12,745 bases of DNA from Faecalibacterium sp. UBA1771 (GTDB lineage Bacteria > Bacillota > Clostridia > Oscillospirales > Ruminococcaceae). Under the pieces are notes generated by a model, which made no database searches, was not told where the DNA came from, and was given only the letters and a program-made list of their open reading frames with translations. The stretch covers positions 1 to 12,745 of the forward strand of contig DCGT01000001.1 of assembly GCA_002315315.1 (NCBI GenBank), in the 5' to 3' direction. A program made the translations under genes and the position numbers. Position 1 is the stretch's first letter, and each line of letters begins with the position of its first letter. Positions 7,525 to 12,745 of this stretch are shown in pieces.

Positions 7525-7554
7525 GACAGTCTGTTTTTCGGCGAAAATGCTGTC
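7525..7554 (-). terminator. Weak hairpin after ksgA, possible terminator
   Basis: GACAG (7525-7529) pairs with CTGTC (7550-7554), enclosing a second short stem (TTTTC/GAAAA). It starts 15 bases downstream of the ksgA stop codon and is followed on the minus strand by GTTTTG. The stem is interrupted and the T run is short, so efficient termination is doubtful and ksgA may read through into the regulator operon. Confidence 0.35.
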
Positions 7555-7569
7555 AAAATGACGATAGCG

Positions 7570-8397
7570 CTACTTGACGAGTGGGGCAAGAGCGTCGGAC
7601 AAATCGGAATACTCGGATACCGAGATATTCTCGGCACGAAGCTTTTCGTCAAGTCCGGTTTCGGCAAGCGCCCTGCACACAAGCACTTTGTCGATGTTTA
7701 AACCTGCCGCTATTGAGTTGGCAACCGTTTTGCGCCGTTGAGAAAATGCTGCCTTGATGACCGCAAACATAAATCGCTCATCCTGCGGCTTTGCGCTCGG
7801 CTCGCCGAGAACGTCGAGGCGGATAACAGAGCTTGTAACCTTGGGAGCGGGGTAGAACGAGGTCGGCGGCACGTCGAACAGAATGTGCGGCTCGCTGTAA
7901 TAGCGCACCGCCATTGTGACTGCACCCCCCTCACGCGACTTCGGTTCGGCGCACAGCCTTTGTGCTGCCTCCTTCTGCACCATTGCCGTGACCGAGCAAA
8001 TCGGCAGGCGGCTTTCAAGCAGTTTCATAATAATGGGACTTGTTATGTAATAAGGCAGATTTCCGAAAACCGCGACCCTGTCCTGCGGAATGTCGTTTTT
8101 TATGATTTCGGCGAGGTCAAGCTCCAGCACATCGGCGTTGATAAGCTTAAAGCCGTCACGACTGCCGAATTTACCGTTAAGCTCCGGAATCAAATCGGAG
8201 TCAAGCTCTATTGCCGTTACGCTTCCAGCCGCTTCCGTTAAGGCACCGGTCAATGCGCCGTGTCCCGGCCCTATCTCGATAACGCCGTAGCTTTTGTCTA
8301 TTCCGCTCAGCTCCACCATTTTCGGCGCAACCGAGCTGTCGGTCAAAAAGTTCTGACCCAGACTCTTTTTCGGCTTGTTCGGACTGTTTTGTTTCAT
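7570..8397 (-). CDS. rsmA: 16S rRNA (adenine1518-N6/adenine1519-N6)-dimethyltransferase
   Basis: RsmA (KsgA) uses S-adenosylmethionine to dimethylate two adjacent adenines in helix 45 of 16S rRNA during late assembly of the small subunit. The 275 residues include KSLGQNFLTD (11-20), the SAM-binding VIEIGPGHGALT (39-50), acidic E64 after VTAIE, NADV (87-90), and the catalytic NLPYYITSPII (113-123), followed by the small C-terminal helical domain (SFYPAPKVTSSVIRLD, AAFSQRRKTVANSI). The ATG at 8397 is preferred over one 33 bases upstream because AAGGA lies 7 bases before it and the product then starts like other family members. Its promoter at 8480-8488 is divergent from the deaminase-coaX cluster. 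Loss of the enzyme gives kasugamycin resistance in well-studied bacteria. Confidence 0.96.
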   Translation of the reverse strand: MKQNSPNKPKKSLGQNFLTDSSVAPKMVELSGIDKSYGVIEIGPGHGALTGALTEAAGSVTAIELDSDLIPELNGKFGSRDGFKLINADVLELDLAEIIKNDIPQDRVAVFGNLPYYITSPIIMKLLESRLPICSVTAMVQKEAAQRLCAEPKSREGGAVTMAVRYYSEPHILFDVPPTSFYPAPKVTSSVIRLDVLGEPSAKPQDERFMFAVIKAAFSQRRKTVANSIAAGLNIDKVLVCRALAETGLDEKLRAENISVSEYSDLSDALAPLVK

Positions 8398-8404
8398 TGG
8401 CAAA

Positions 8405-8409
8405 TCCTT
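8405..8409 (-). promoter_or_regulatory. Ribosome binding site fixing the rsmA start
   Basis: AAGGA on the minus strand with a 7-base spacer to ATG 8397. The upstream in-frame ATG at 8430 has no purine-rich site before it. Confidence 0.7.
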
Positions 8410-8479
8410 TTTACCGCCCCGCTCGCACATCGGAGCGTCATTGAATTTTTCGGCTTCGCATACTCTGCTGCCGACATCA

Positions 8480-8488
8480 ATTATATCA
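8480..8488 (-). promoter_or_regulatory. Extended -10 promoter of rsmA
   Basis: Minus strand TGATATAAT is an extended -10 element (TGn) joined to a perfect TATAAT at 8480-8485. The -35 position has only T-rich sequence, which an extended -10 element can compensate. The leader to the rsmA ATG would be about 75 bases. Confidence 0.6.
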
Positions 8489-8507
8489 TAAGTTCAAACA
8501 AAAAAGA

Positions 8508-8536
8508 TTGAAAAATTTTTGTTTTTATCATATTAT
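8508..8536 (+). promoter_or_regulatory. Promoter of the deaminase-coaX cluster
   Basis: TTGAAA (8508-8513), a 17-base T-rich spacer and TATTAT (8531-8536). Transcription should start near 8543, about 50 bases before the ATG at 8594. The -35 box is about 20 bases from the divergent rsmA -10 element, so the two promoters are nearly back to back and may compete. Confidence 0.65.
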
Positions 8537-8593
8537 ATATGTTGTATTTTAATGTGTTGTACTATTTAATTATGCTTAAAGGAGGCTCTCGAA

Positions 8594-9085
8594 ATGACAA
8601 GAAGAGATAAGGTAAATTATTATCTTGATATAGCGCAGACCGTCGCCGTCCGCAGTACCTGCCTTCGCAGAAGATACGGTGCGATAATCGTCAAAAATGA
8701 TGAAATCGTTTCGACCGGCTACAACGGCGCACCGAGAGGACGGCGAAACTGCACCGACCTTAATTTCTGCCGCCGTGAGCAGCTCAATGTTCCGCGCGGT
8801 GAGCGTTATGAAATCTGCCGCTCCGTTCACGCCGAGGCCAACGCCATAATCAGTGCCGCCCGTCGCGATATGCTCGGCGCTGAGCTATACCTTGTCGGAC
8901 TCAACGGACGGGATGACGGTCTGGTCGAGAACGCCGATTCCTGTCCCATGTGCAAGCGGCTCATTATTAACGCCGGAATATCCAACGTTATCGTAAGAGA
9001 TAACGACAATGAATACCGCGTAATCAGCGTGGATGACGAATGGGTCGGGAACGATGATTCGCTGTCCGATAAGCTCGGCTATTGA
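8594..9085 (+). CDS. dCMP deaminase family protein (ComEB-like)
   Basis: Zinc-dependent deaminase of 163 residues, expected to convert dCMP to dUMP, the substrate of thymidylate synthase, in the cytoplasm. The zinc site is complete: HAE (H79, catalytic E81) and CPMC (C117, C120). GYNGAPRG (42-49) is the conserved nucleotide-binding loop of the dCMP deaminase/ComEB group, and the Cys/His-rich insert before the HAE motif (C53, C59, C75) may hold a second zinc, as in several family members. The ribosome binding site AAAGGAGG (8578-8585) lies 8 bases before ATG. It is the first gene of a plus-strand cluster, with coaX 12 bases downstream. ComEB is named for its place in a competence operon of Bacillus, but no competence genes are present here, so a housekeeping nucleotide role is more likely. 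Confidence 0.93.
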   Translation: MTRRDKVNYYLDIAQTVAVRSTCLRRRYGAIIVKNDEIVSTGYNGAPRGRRNCTDLNFCRREQLNVPRGERYEICRSVHAEANAIISAARRDMLGAELYLVGLNGRDDGLVENADSCPMCKRLIINAGISNVIVRDNDNEYRVISVDDEWVGNDDSLSDKLGY

Positions 9086-9097
9086 CGGAGGAAAGCA

Positions 9098-9865
9098 ATG
9101 CTTCTTTGTATTGATATCGGCAATACCAATATCGTTATTGGTGTCTATAATGCGGACGAGCTTGTGCTCAGCTCACGAATATCGTCCGACCGCAGTCGTC
9201 TCGGCGATCAGTATGCGGTCGAAATTAAGGATATTCTCGGACTTTACGGATTTAAGATGAGCGATATCGACAACGCGATTATCAGCTCGGTTGTACCGTC
9301 GCTCACCGGCGCAATCGCCCACTCGATTGAGGCGATTTTCGGCTTTAAGCCGCTTATACTGGGGCCCGGAACCAAGACCGGTCTTAATATAAAAATCGAC
9401 GACCCCGCACAGCTCGGCAGCGATTTTGTCGCGGGAGCGGTTGCGGCAAAAAAGCTTTACAAGCCGCCGCTTGTCGTGATTGATATGGGAACTGCAACCA
9501 CATTTTCGGTTATAGACAAAAACGGGGATTTTCTCGGCGGGTCTATTCTTCCCGGTCTGCGCGTCGCTACCGATGCGCTTGTCGGCAGAACATCGCTGCT
9601 GCAGCTTATCTCGTTTGAAGCTCCCGCAAGCGCAATAGGCAAAAACACTGCCGATTCCATGAATGCGGGTGCGATTTTCGGCACCGCCGCCATGATAGAC
9701 GGTATGTGCGAGCGATACTTTGACGAAATCGGAGAGCGTGCGACCGTTGTTGCCACCGGCGGCATAGCACCGTCGGTCGTGCCGTACTGCCGAACCGAGA
9801 TTATTGTCAACGACCTTCTGTTGCTTGAGGGCTTAAAGGATATCTACGAGCGCAACAAAAAATAA
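9098..9865 (+). CDS. coaX: Type III pantothenate kinase
   Basis: Phosphorylates pantothenate to 4'-phosphopantothenate, the first step of coenzyme A synthesis. Type III enzymes belong to the ASKHA fold, need a monovalent cation and are not feedback-inhibited by CoA. The 255 residues match the usual length. Motifs: DIGNTNIVIGVY (6-17, phosphate loop), GPGTKTGLNI (89-98), GSD (107-109) with the expected catalytic Asp109 where most members have GAD, DMGTATTF (129-136), GGSILPGL (147-154), GKNTADSMNAG (181-191) and ATGG (219-222). The ribosome binding site GGAGG lies 6 bases before ATG. A spacer of about 100 bases with two hairpins separates it from the next gene, an ECF transporter S component, suggesting linked vitamin uptake and activation. 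Confidence 0.96.
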   Translation: MLLCIDIGNTNIVIGVYNADELVLSSRISSDRSRLGDQYAVEIKDILGLYGFKMSDIDNAIISSVVPSLTGAIAHSIEAIFGFKPLILGPGTKTGLNIKIDDPAQLGSDFVAGAVAAKKLYKPPLVVIDMGTATTFSVIDKNGDFLGGSILPGLRVATDALVGRTSLLQLISFEAPASAIGKNTADSMNAGAIFGTAAMIDGMCERYFDEIGERATVVATGGIAPSVVPYCRTEIIVNDLLLLEGLKDIYERNKK

Positions 9866-9867
9866 GC

Positions 9868-9914
9868 TATTCACGGCGAATCGGTCGCCGAGTGAATAAA
9901 TGCCGTATTCGGCA
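9868..9914 (+). other. Two hairpins between coaX and the ECF S-component gene
   Basis: The first hairpin pairs TATTCAC+GGCGA (9868-9879) with TCGCC+GTGAATA (9885-9898), a 12-bp stem with a 2-base bulge and 5-base loop. The second pairs TGCCG with CGGCA (9901-9914) around TATT. Neither is followed by a T run, so neither is a typical terminator. They could stabilise or divide the coaX message, or partly attenuate downstream expression. I recognise no known riboswitch class. Confidence 0.5.
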
Positions 9915-9954
9915 CATTCTACACCGCGCCGCATTTCATTATGAAAGCGACAGC

Positions 9955-9961
9955 AAAGGAG
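9955..9961 (+). promoter_or_regulatory. Ribosome binding site fixing the S-component start
   Basis: AAAGGAG with a 5-base spacer to ATG 9967. A longer frame starting at GTG 9892 would run through the two hairpins, lacks such a site, and adds 25 residues not expected in this family. Confidence 0.75.
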
Positions 9962-9966
9962 AAAAA

Positions 9967-10899
9967 ATGTTCAGCAAACAGGATTTAACAAAAACACGTG
10001 AATTACCCAAGCTCGGCGGAACGCCGGCAAAAAAAACCAATGTAAAAGCACTCGTTCTCACCGCACTGCTCATAGCGCTGATAATGCTGTTCGGCGTTTC
10101 AATCGGCACTATTATGGTAGGTCCGGTCGGCATTACAATGATGCATATTCCGGTTGCCGTCGGTGCCGTAATGCTCGGAATGGAGTACGGCGCTTTGCTC
10201 GGCTTCGTTATGGGCTTGGTCAGCTTTCTGATAGCAACCTTTACTCCGTTTGTGGGAGCGTTTGCGTTTTCACCGTTCGTAGCCCTTCCCGGCTCGGAGA
10301 ACGGCAGTGTGTGGGCGCTTGTCGTCTGCTTTGTACCGAGAATTCTGATCGGAATCGGAGCCGCGGTTTCCTATAAGCTTTTCAAAAAGGTTTGCAAGGA
10401 GAACCTCGCGTGGGGCATAGCCGGCGCGGTCGGCAGTCTGATAAATACCATATTTGTGCTCACCTTTATTGCGACGTTTTTCGGCGAGCAGTGGGCAGGC
10501 ATCAACGGTATTGCTCAGAATGCTCTGCTCGGCACAATGCTGCTCACGGTATTTTCCAACGGTATCCCGGAAGCCACCGTTGCCTTTCTCGTCTGCTTCG
10601 GAATAGGCTCGGCACAGCAGGCAATAGCAGACCGCAAGAGCAGGTTTATATCGGACGCACTTCGCCCGCTCGAGGAGGAAAACGCCGCTCTGCGTGCCGA
10701 TAACGAGCGTCTGCGCTCCGCTTCGCCGATTGATTTTTCGTCCGACGACAGCTCTTATTCGGATGCACCCGTCTCGGTGCTTCCCGATGAGGAAATAAGC
10801 GATGAAAACTCACTTGCTCCCGACGACATTTCGGAGATAAACATTTCATCACCCGACATCACATCCGAGTCCGACATTCCCGACCCTTACGGAAAATAA
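9967..10899 (+). CDS. ECF transporter S component, probably for pantothenate, with a long acidic C-terminal tail
   Basis: Substrate-binding membrane subunit of an energy-coupling-factor vitamin transporter. Of 310 residues, about 27-215 form six predicted membrane segments (27-48, 53-71, 73-93, 115-139, 146-171, 190-215). The pattern TMMHIPVAVGAVMLGMEYGA and LLGFVMGLVSFLIATFTPF is typical of the ECF S-component fold. No ECF ATPase or T component lies nearby, so it presumably shares a module encoded elsewhere (group II). Pantothenate is inferred only from the neighbouring coaX; other vitamins are possible. Residues about 220-310 are unusual: a short leucine/glutamate heptad helix (LRPLEEENAALRADNERLR, 232-250) followed by about 60 Ser/Asp/Glu/Pro-rich residues that look disordered. 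Most S components end shortly after the sixth helix. Confidence 0.85.
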   Translation: MFSKQDLTKTRELPKLGGTPAKKTNVKALVLTALLIALIMLFGVSIGTIMVGPVGITMMHIPVAVGAVMLGMEYGALLGFVMGLVSFLIATFTPFVGAFAFSPFVALPGSENGSVWALVVCFVPRILIGIGAAVSYKLFKKVCKENLAWGIAGAVGSLINTIFVLTFIATFFGEQWAGINGIAQNALLGTMLLTVFSNGIPEATVAFLVCFGIGSAQQAIADRKSRFISDALRPLEEENAALRADNERLRSASPIDFSSDDSSYSDAPVSVLPDEEISDENSLAPDDISEINISSPDITSESDIPDPYGK

Positions 10900-10923
10900 T
10901 CCGGTACAGAAAGGAAATTTAAA

Positions 10924-11577
10924 ATGATTAAGCTTGTAATATTCGATATGGACGGTCTTATGATAGACTCCGAGCGTCCCAAGGCAAAGCTGTTTGTCGA
11001 CATATTCGCCGAGCACGGAATAATTCTCGATCCCGATTATGTAACCTCGACCTACGGCATTAACAGGAAGTATGTTCAGGCACAGCTTCACGAAATGTAC
11101 CCCGACGCCGACGTAGACGAATATCTCGCCGAAAAAACCCGCCGTACCCGTCAGTATTTCGATGAACACGGCGTACCGATAAAGACCGGACTGTTTGAGC
11201 TGTTTGAGAAGATAGAAAATCTCGGAATACTCAAAGCTGTTGCCACCAGCACCGACAAGCCGCGTGCAATGCCGTTGCTCGAGGAATCACATATCGACAA
11301 GCACATGGACGGCTTTGTGTTCAGCGATGAAATCAAAAACGGCAAGCCCGCTCCCGATATTTTCCTCACAAGTGCCGAAAAGCTCGGTATTGCTCCGAGC
11401 GAGTGTCTTGTCCTCGAGGACTCGATACCCGGTATACACGCCGCTCACGCCGCCGGTATGAAGGTTATATGTATTCCCGACCTCAAGAATCCCGACGATG
11501 AAGCGAGAGCAATGTGCGAGGCCGTTTATCCCACACTTCTCGATGTAATCGGTTATCTCGACAAAAACTCAAAATAA
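10924..11577 (+). CDS. HAD-superfamily phosphatase/beta-phosphoglucomutase-like hydrolase
   Basis: Predicted cytoplasmic magnesium-dependent phosphotransfer enzyme, 217 residues, subfamily I with a helical cap. Motif I DMDGLMID (8-15) gives nucleophile D8 and acid/base D10. Motif II is ATSTDK (107-112), motif III is the lysine of NGKPAPDIF (K141), and motif IV is LEDSIPGI (164-171) with D166. The cap (about 16-85) follows motif I, as in beta-phosphoglucomutase, phosphoglycolate phosphatase and related sugar-phosphate enzymes. The substrate cannot be assigned from sequence. The gene starts 24 bases after the S component with AAAGGAA 7 bases before ATG, so it probably belongs to the same transcript. 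A housecleaning role toward damaged or unwanted phosphometabolites is plausible. Confidence 0.92.
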   Translation: MIKLVIFDMDGLMIDSERPKAKLFVDIFAEHGIILDPDYVTSTYGINRKYVQAQLHEMYPDADVDEYLAEKTRRTRQYFDEHGVPIKTGLFELFEKIENLGILKAVATSTDKPRAMPLLEESHIDKHMDGFVFSDEIKNGKPAPDIFLTSAEKLGIAPSECLVLEDSIPGIHAAHAAGMKVICIPDLKNPDDEARAMCEAVYPTLLDVIGYLDKNSK

Positions 11578-11618
11578 AAAAATCGCCCCTGCCGCAAATA
11601 GGTGTGGTTATCTGTGTT

Positions 11619-11623
11619 AAGGA
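11619..11623 (+). promoter_or_regulatory. Ribosome binding site fixing the P-loop protein start
   Basis: AAGGA with a 5-base spacer to ATG 11629. This selects the protein that begins MKTVIHIFGASGSG over a frame 27 bases longer from GTG 11602. Confidence 0.7.
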
Positions 11624-11628
11624 ATAAA

Positions 11629-12165
11629 ATGAAAACGGTAATTCATATTTTCGGCGCGTCAGGCTCCGGGACAAGTACGCTCGGCAGTGCAGTAGCTGAA
11701 CGGTCAGGCTTGACGTGGCTTGATACCGACAGCTATATATGGCAACCGACCGACCCTCCTTTCGTAACTCTGAGGGACAAAAGCGAACGGTTAATGCTGC
11801 TCTCAAGAGATATTGACTGCTCCGACGGTGCAGTGGTTTCAGGTTCACTGTGCGGCTGGGGCGACCCGCTTATCGACAGATTTTCACTTACAGTCCGTCT
11901 TGTTGTGCCGACCTCGATACGGCTTGAGCGCTTAACGAATCGTGAATACAGCCGCTTCGGTGAACGTATCCGCGAGGGCGGGGATATGTATAAAACGCAT
12001 ATTGATTTCATCGAATGGGCGTCAAAGTACGACAGCGGAGGCTCCGATATGCGAAGCAAAGCCGAACACGATTTGTGGCAGCAAAAACTGACCTGTCCTC
12101 TGCTCGTCCTCGACGGTACTCTTCCGCTCGAAGCACTTGTCGAAACGGTGCTTAACAGTCTGTAA
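11629..12165 (+). CDS. Small P-loop NTPase, adenylate-kinase-like, lacking the Walker A lysine
   Basis: 178-residue protein with a nucleoside-monophosphate-kinase-like layout. The P-loop at the N-terminus reads GASGSGTST (9-17): all glycines are present, but Thr15 stands where nearly all Walker A motifs have Lys. DTDSYIW (32-38) sits where kinases bind the acceptor, VVSGSLCGWGD (69-79) fills the place of the second core strand, and LERLTNREYSRFGERI (99-114) resembles an Arg-rich lid. The C-terminal LVLDGTLPLE is a common ending in P-loop kinases. I recall uncharacterised Firmicutes proteins annotated as AAA family ATPase with GSGTTT loops, so the substitution may be a family trait. The substrate is unknown. 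It is the last gene of the plus-strand cluster, 51 bases after the HAD gene. Confidence 0.75.
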   Translation: MKTVIHIFGASGSGTSTLGSAVAERSGLTWLDTDSYIWQPTDPPFVTLRDKSERLMLLSRDIDCSDGAVVSGSLCGWGDPLIDRFSLTVRLVVPTSIRLERLTNREYSRFGERIREGGDMYKTHIDFIEWASKYDSGGSDMRSKAEHDLWQQKLTCPLLVLDGTLPLEALVETVLNSL

Positions 12166-12303
12166 AGGCAAAAGGCATTACACGTCGGAACGGTTAAATT
12201 TTTGAAAAATTACTATAACCATTTCAAACAAGTATTTCTCAGAATTCACAGATAATTCATATTTTATAAACAATTTAGGCACATTCGGCAGATATAATCT
12301 GAA

Positions 12304-12333
12304 TTGTACAAGATGACCGCACATCCTGTACAA
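12304..12333. repeat. Inverted repeat/hairpin in the convergent spacer
   Basis: TTGTACA (12304-12310) pairs with TGTACAA (12327-12333), and inside it GATG pairs with CATC, separated by one A-C mismatch. This makes 11 pairs around a 6-base loop. No T run follows on either strand, so this is not a standard terminator. Confidence 0.55.
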
Positions 12334-12375
12334 AGCATAATTCCTCCTCATAAACTGTACCCCTTCCAACAAAAT

Positions 12376-12401
12376 GACCCGAAGCCCGCACACTTCGGGT
12401 C
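12376..12401. repeat. Perfect 9-bp GC-rich hairpin in the convergent spacer
   Basis: GACCCGAAG (12376-12384), an 8-base loop, and CTTCGGGTC (12393-12401). On the minus strand the stem is followed by ATTTTGTT, so it could act as a second, weaker terminator for transcripts from rpiB. On the plus strand no T run follows. Confidence 0.55.
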
Positions 12402-12451
12402 GAATTATGCAGAATGTGTGAATGCACGACACATTTTACATTTCATCGTAA

Positions 12452-12487
12452 AAAATCACCGACGGAGCAAAACCCGCCGGTGATTTT
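12452..12487. terminator. Bidirectional intrinsic terminator between the P-loop gene and rpiB
   Basis: AAAATCACCG (12452-12461) pairs with its complement at 12478-12487, and CGG (12463-12465) with CCG (12474-12476), leaving one A-C mismatch: 13 pairs around an 8-base loop. On the minus strand the stem ends in a run of six T (12455-12450), and on the plus strand in TTTTCTT. It starts 13 bases after the rpiB stop codon, so rpiB is the main client; it also blocks readthrough from the plus-strand cluster. Confidence 0.85.
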
Positions 12488-12500
12488 CTTATATACTTAT

Positions 12501-12745
12501 TTATTGATCTTTTTCAATCTGCATCAGCTTGGCAACGCGCTTGGCGTGTCGTTCGCCGCCGACAGCCTCGGGACCGTTGTTGAGAAACGCTTCAACAAGC
12601 TGCTCGGCAAGCCCCGCTCCGACTACTCTGCCGCCCATACACAGAACATTGGCGTCGTTGTGAATACGAGAAAACTTAGCGGAGAAAACGTCGCTGCAGC
12701 AGCAGGCGCGAATTCCGTGATACTTGTTGGCGGCAATGGAGATGC
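12501..12745 (-). CDS. rpiB: Ribose-5-phosphate isomerase B, C-terminal part
   Basis: RpiB interconverts ribose 5-phosphate and ribulose 5-phosphate in the pentose phosphate pathway. Only the last 80 residues are in the window; the start lies beyond the right edge. The reverse strand reads SIAANKYHGIRACCCSD, then FSAKFSRIHNDANVLCMGGR and VVGAGLAEQLVEAFLNN, ending in HAKRVAKLMQIEKDQ. SIAANK and SRxHNDANVL are RpiB/LacAB hallmarks, and the His of HND corresponds to the family's phosphate-binding/ring-opening histidine (H99 in E. coli RpiB). The catalytic Cys normally found just before SIAANK falls outside the window. The stop codon TAA is at 12501-12503. The LacA/LacB galactose-6-phosphate isomerases share the fold, but RpiB fits better. 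Confidence 0.93.
   Translation of the reverse strand, partial: ISIAANKYHGIRACCCSDVFSAKFSRIHNDANVLCMGGRVVGAGLAEQLVEAFLNNGPEAVGGERHAKRVAKLMQIEKDQ

Larger units (their letters stand above)
12166..12451. other. Convergent spacer without a convincing gene
   Basis: This AT-rich stretch lies between the P-loop gene and the terminator before rpiB. It holds two clear hairpins (12304-12333 and 12376-12401), a 13-base AT-rich palindrome CAGATATAATCTG at 12289-12301, and an AT inverted repeat ATTTTTGAAAAAT near 12197. An 84-codon minus-strand frame (12432-12178) crosses both hairpins, has no good ribosome binding site and has an unconvincing composition, so I do not call it. A small RNA is possible but not shown. 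Confidence 0.5.

Noticed and set aside
7545..7556. The 12-mer AAATGCTGTCAA, also present in the hairpin arm at 2097-2108, considered as a shared operator
   Set aside because: In a window of this size several 12-base matches are expected by chance, and at 7545 the second half of the palindrome is missing.
8594..9085. The ComEB-like gene considered as part of a competence locus
   Set aside because: No comEA, comEC or other DNA-uptake genes lie nearby, and the family is a nucleotide-metabolism enzyme.
12178..12432. An 84-codon minus-strand frame in the convergent spacer
   Set aside because: It runs through two hairpins, has no convincing ribosome binding site and shows no domain or membrane pattern beyond random hydrophobic patches.
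1..12745. Mobile elements, CRISPR arrays, toxin-antitoxin or defence genes, tRNA or rRNA genes
   Set aside because: No transposase, repeat-spacer pattern, cloverleaf, or terminal repeats were seen. The gene content is housekeeping and codon use is uniform.

Overview
The window looks like a chromosomal core region of a Gram-positive anaerobe of class Clostridia, most likely an Oscillospirales/Ruminococcaceae-type gut bacterium. This is inferred from the gene set (an FtsEX, M23 peptidase and S41 protein cluster behind a PucR-like regulator, a type III pantothenate kinase beside an ECF transporter S component, a dCMP deaminase), from strong AGGAGG-type ribosome binding sites, and from protein sequences resembling clostridial homologues. 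No phage, IS element, CRISPR array, tRNA or rRNA was seen. The genes share a uniform, moderately GC style of codon use.

Left half, minus strand, read right to left. Positions 8397-7570 encode KsgA/RsmA (16S rRNA dimethyltransferase). After a roughly 260-base regulatory spacer comes a tight cell-envelope operon: a PucR/CdaR-like regulator (7312-6230), ftsE (6215-5538), ftsX (5541-4636, overlapping ftsE by 4 bases), a secreted coiled-coil M23 (LytM) endopeptidase of EnvC/CwlO type (4622-3459), and a membrane-anchored PDZ-S41 protein (3361-2156). FtsEX is expected to turn cytoplasmic ATP hydrolysis into activation of the M23 wall hydrolase. The M23 domain keeps all its zinc ligands. The S41 protein has lost both catalytic residues (Ser to Gly, Lys to Ser) and is probably a non-proteolytic partner. 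A 12-bp-stem hairpin then overlaps the -35 box of a near-consensus promoter (TTGACA, 17 bases, TATACT) that drives greA (2001-1519) and lysS (1501 to beyond the left edge).

Right half, plus strand. A divergent spacer at 8398-8593 carries back-to-back promoters for ksgA and for a plus-strand cluster: a dCMP deaminase/ComEB-like protein (8594-9085), coaX (9098-9865), an ECF transporter S component with an unusual acidic coiled-coil tail (9967-10899), a HAD-family phosphatase (10924-11577), and a small P-loop kinase-like protein without the Walker A lysine (11629-12165). CoaX beside an S component suggests pantothenate uptake followed by the first step of CoA synthesis. The deaminase belongs to dTTP precursor supply.

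Right edge. A hairpin-rich, AT-rich convergent spacer (12166-12500) ends in a bidirectional terminator. Beyond it is the 3' end of rpiB (ribose-5-phosphate isomerase B) on the minus strand, cut by the window end.

The points most worth a second look are the catalytically dead S41 protein in an ftsEX-M23 operon, the terminator/promoter overlap before greA, the tail on the S component, and the lysine-free P-loop protein. Nothing here amounts to a clearly new system; the S41 pseudo-enzyme is the strongest lead.
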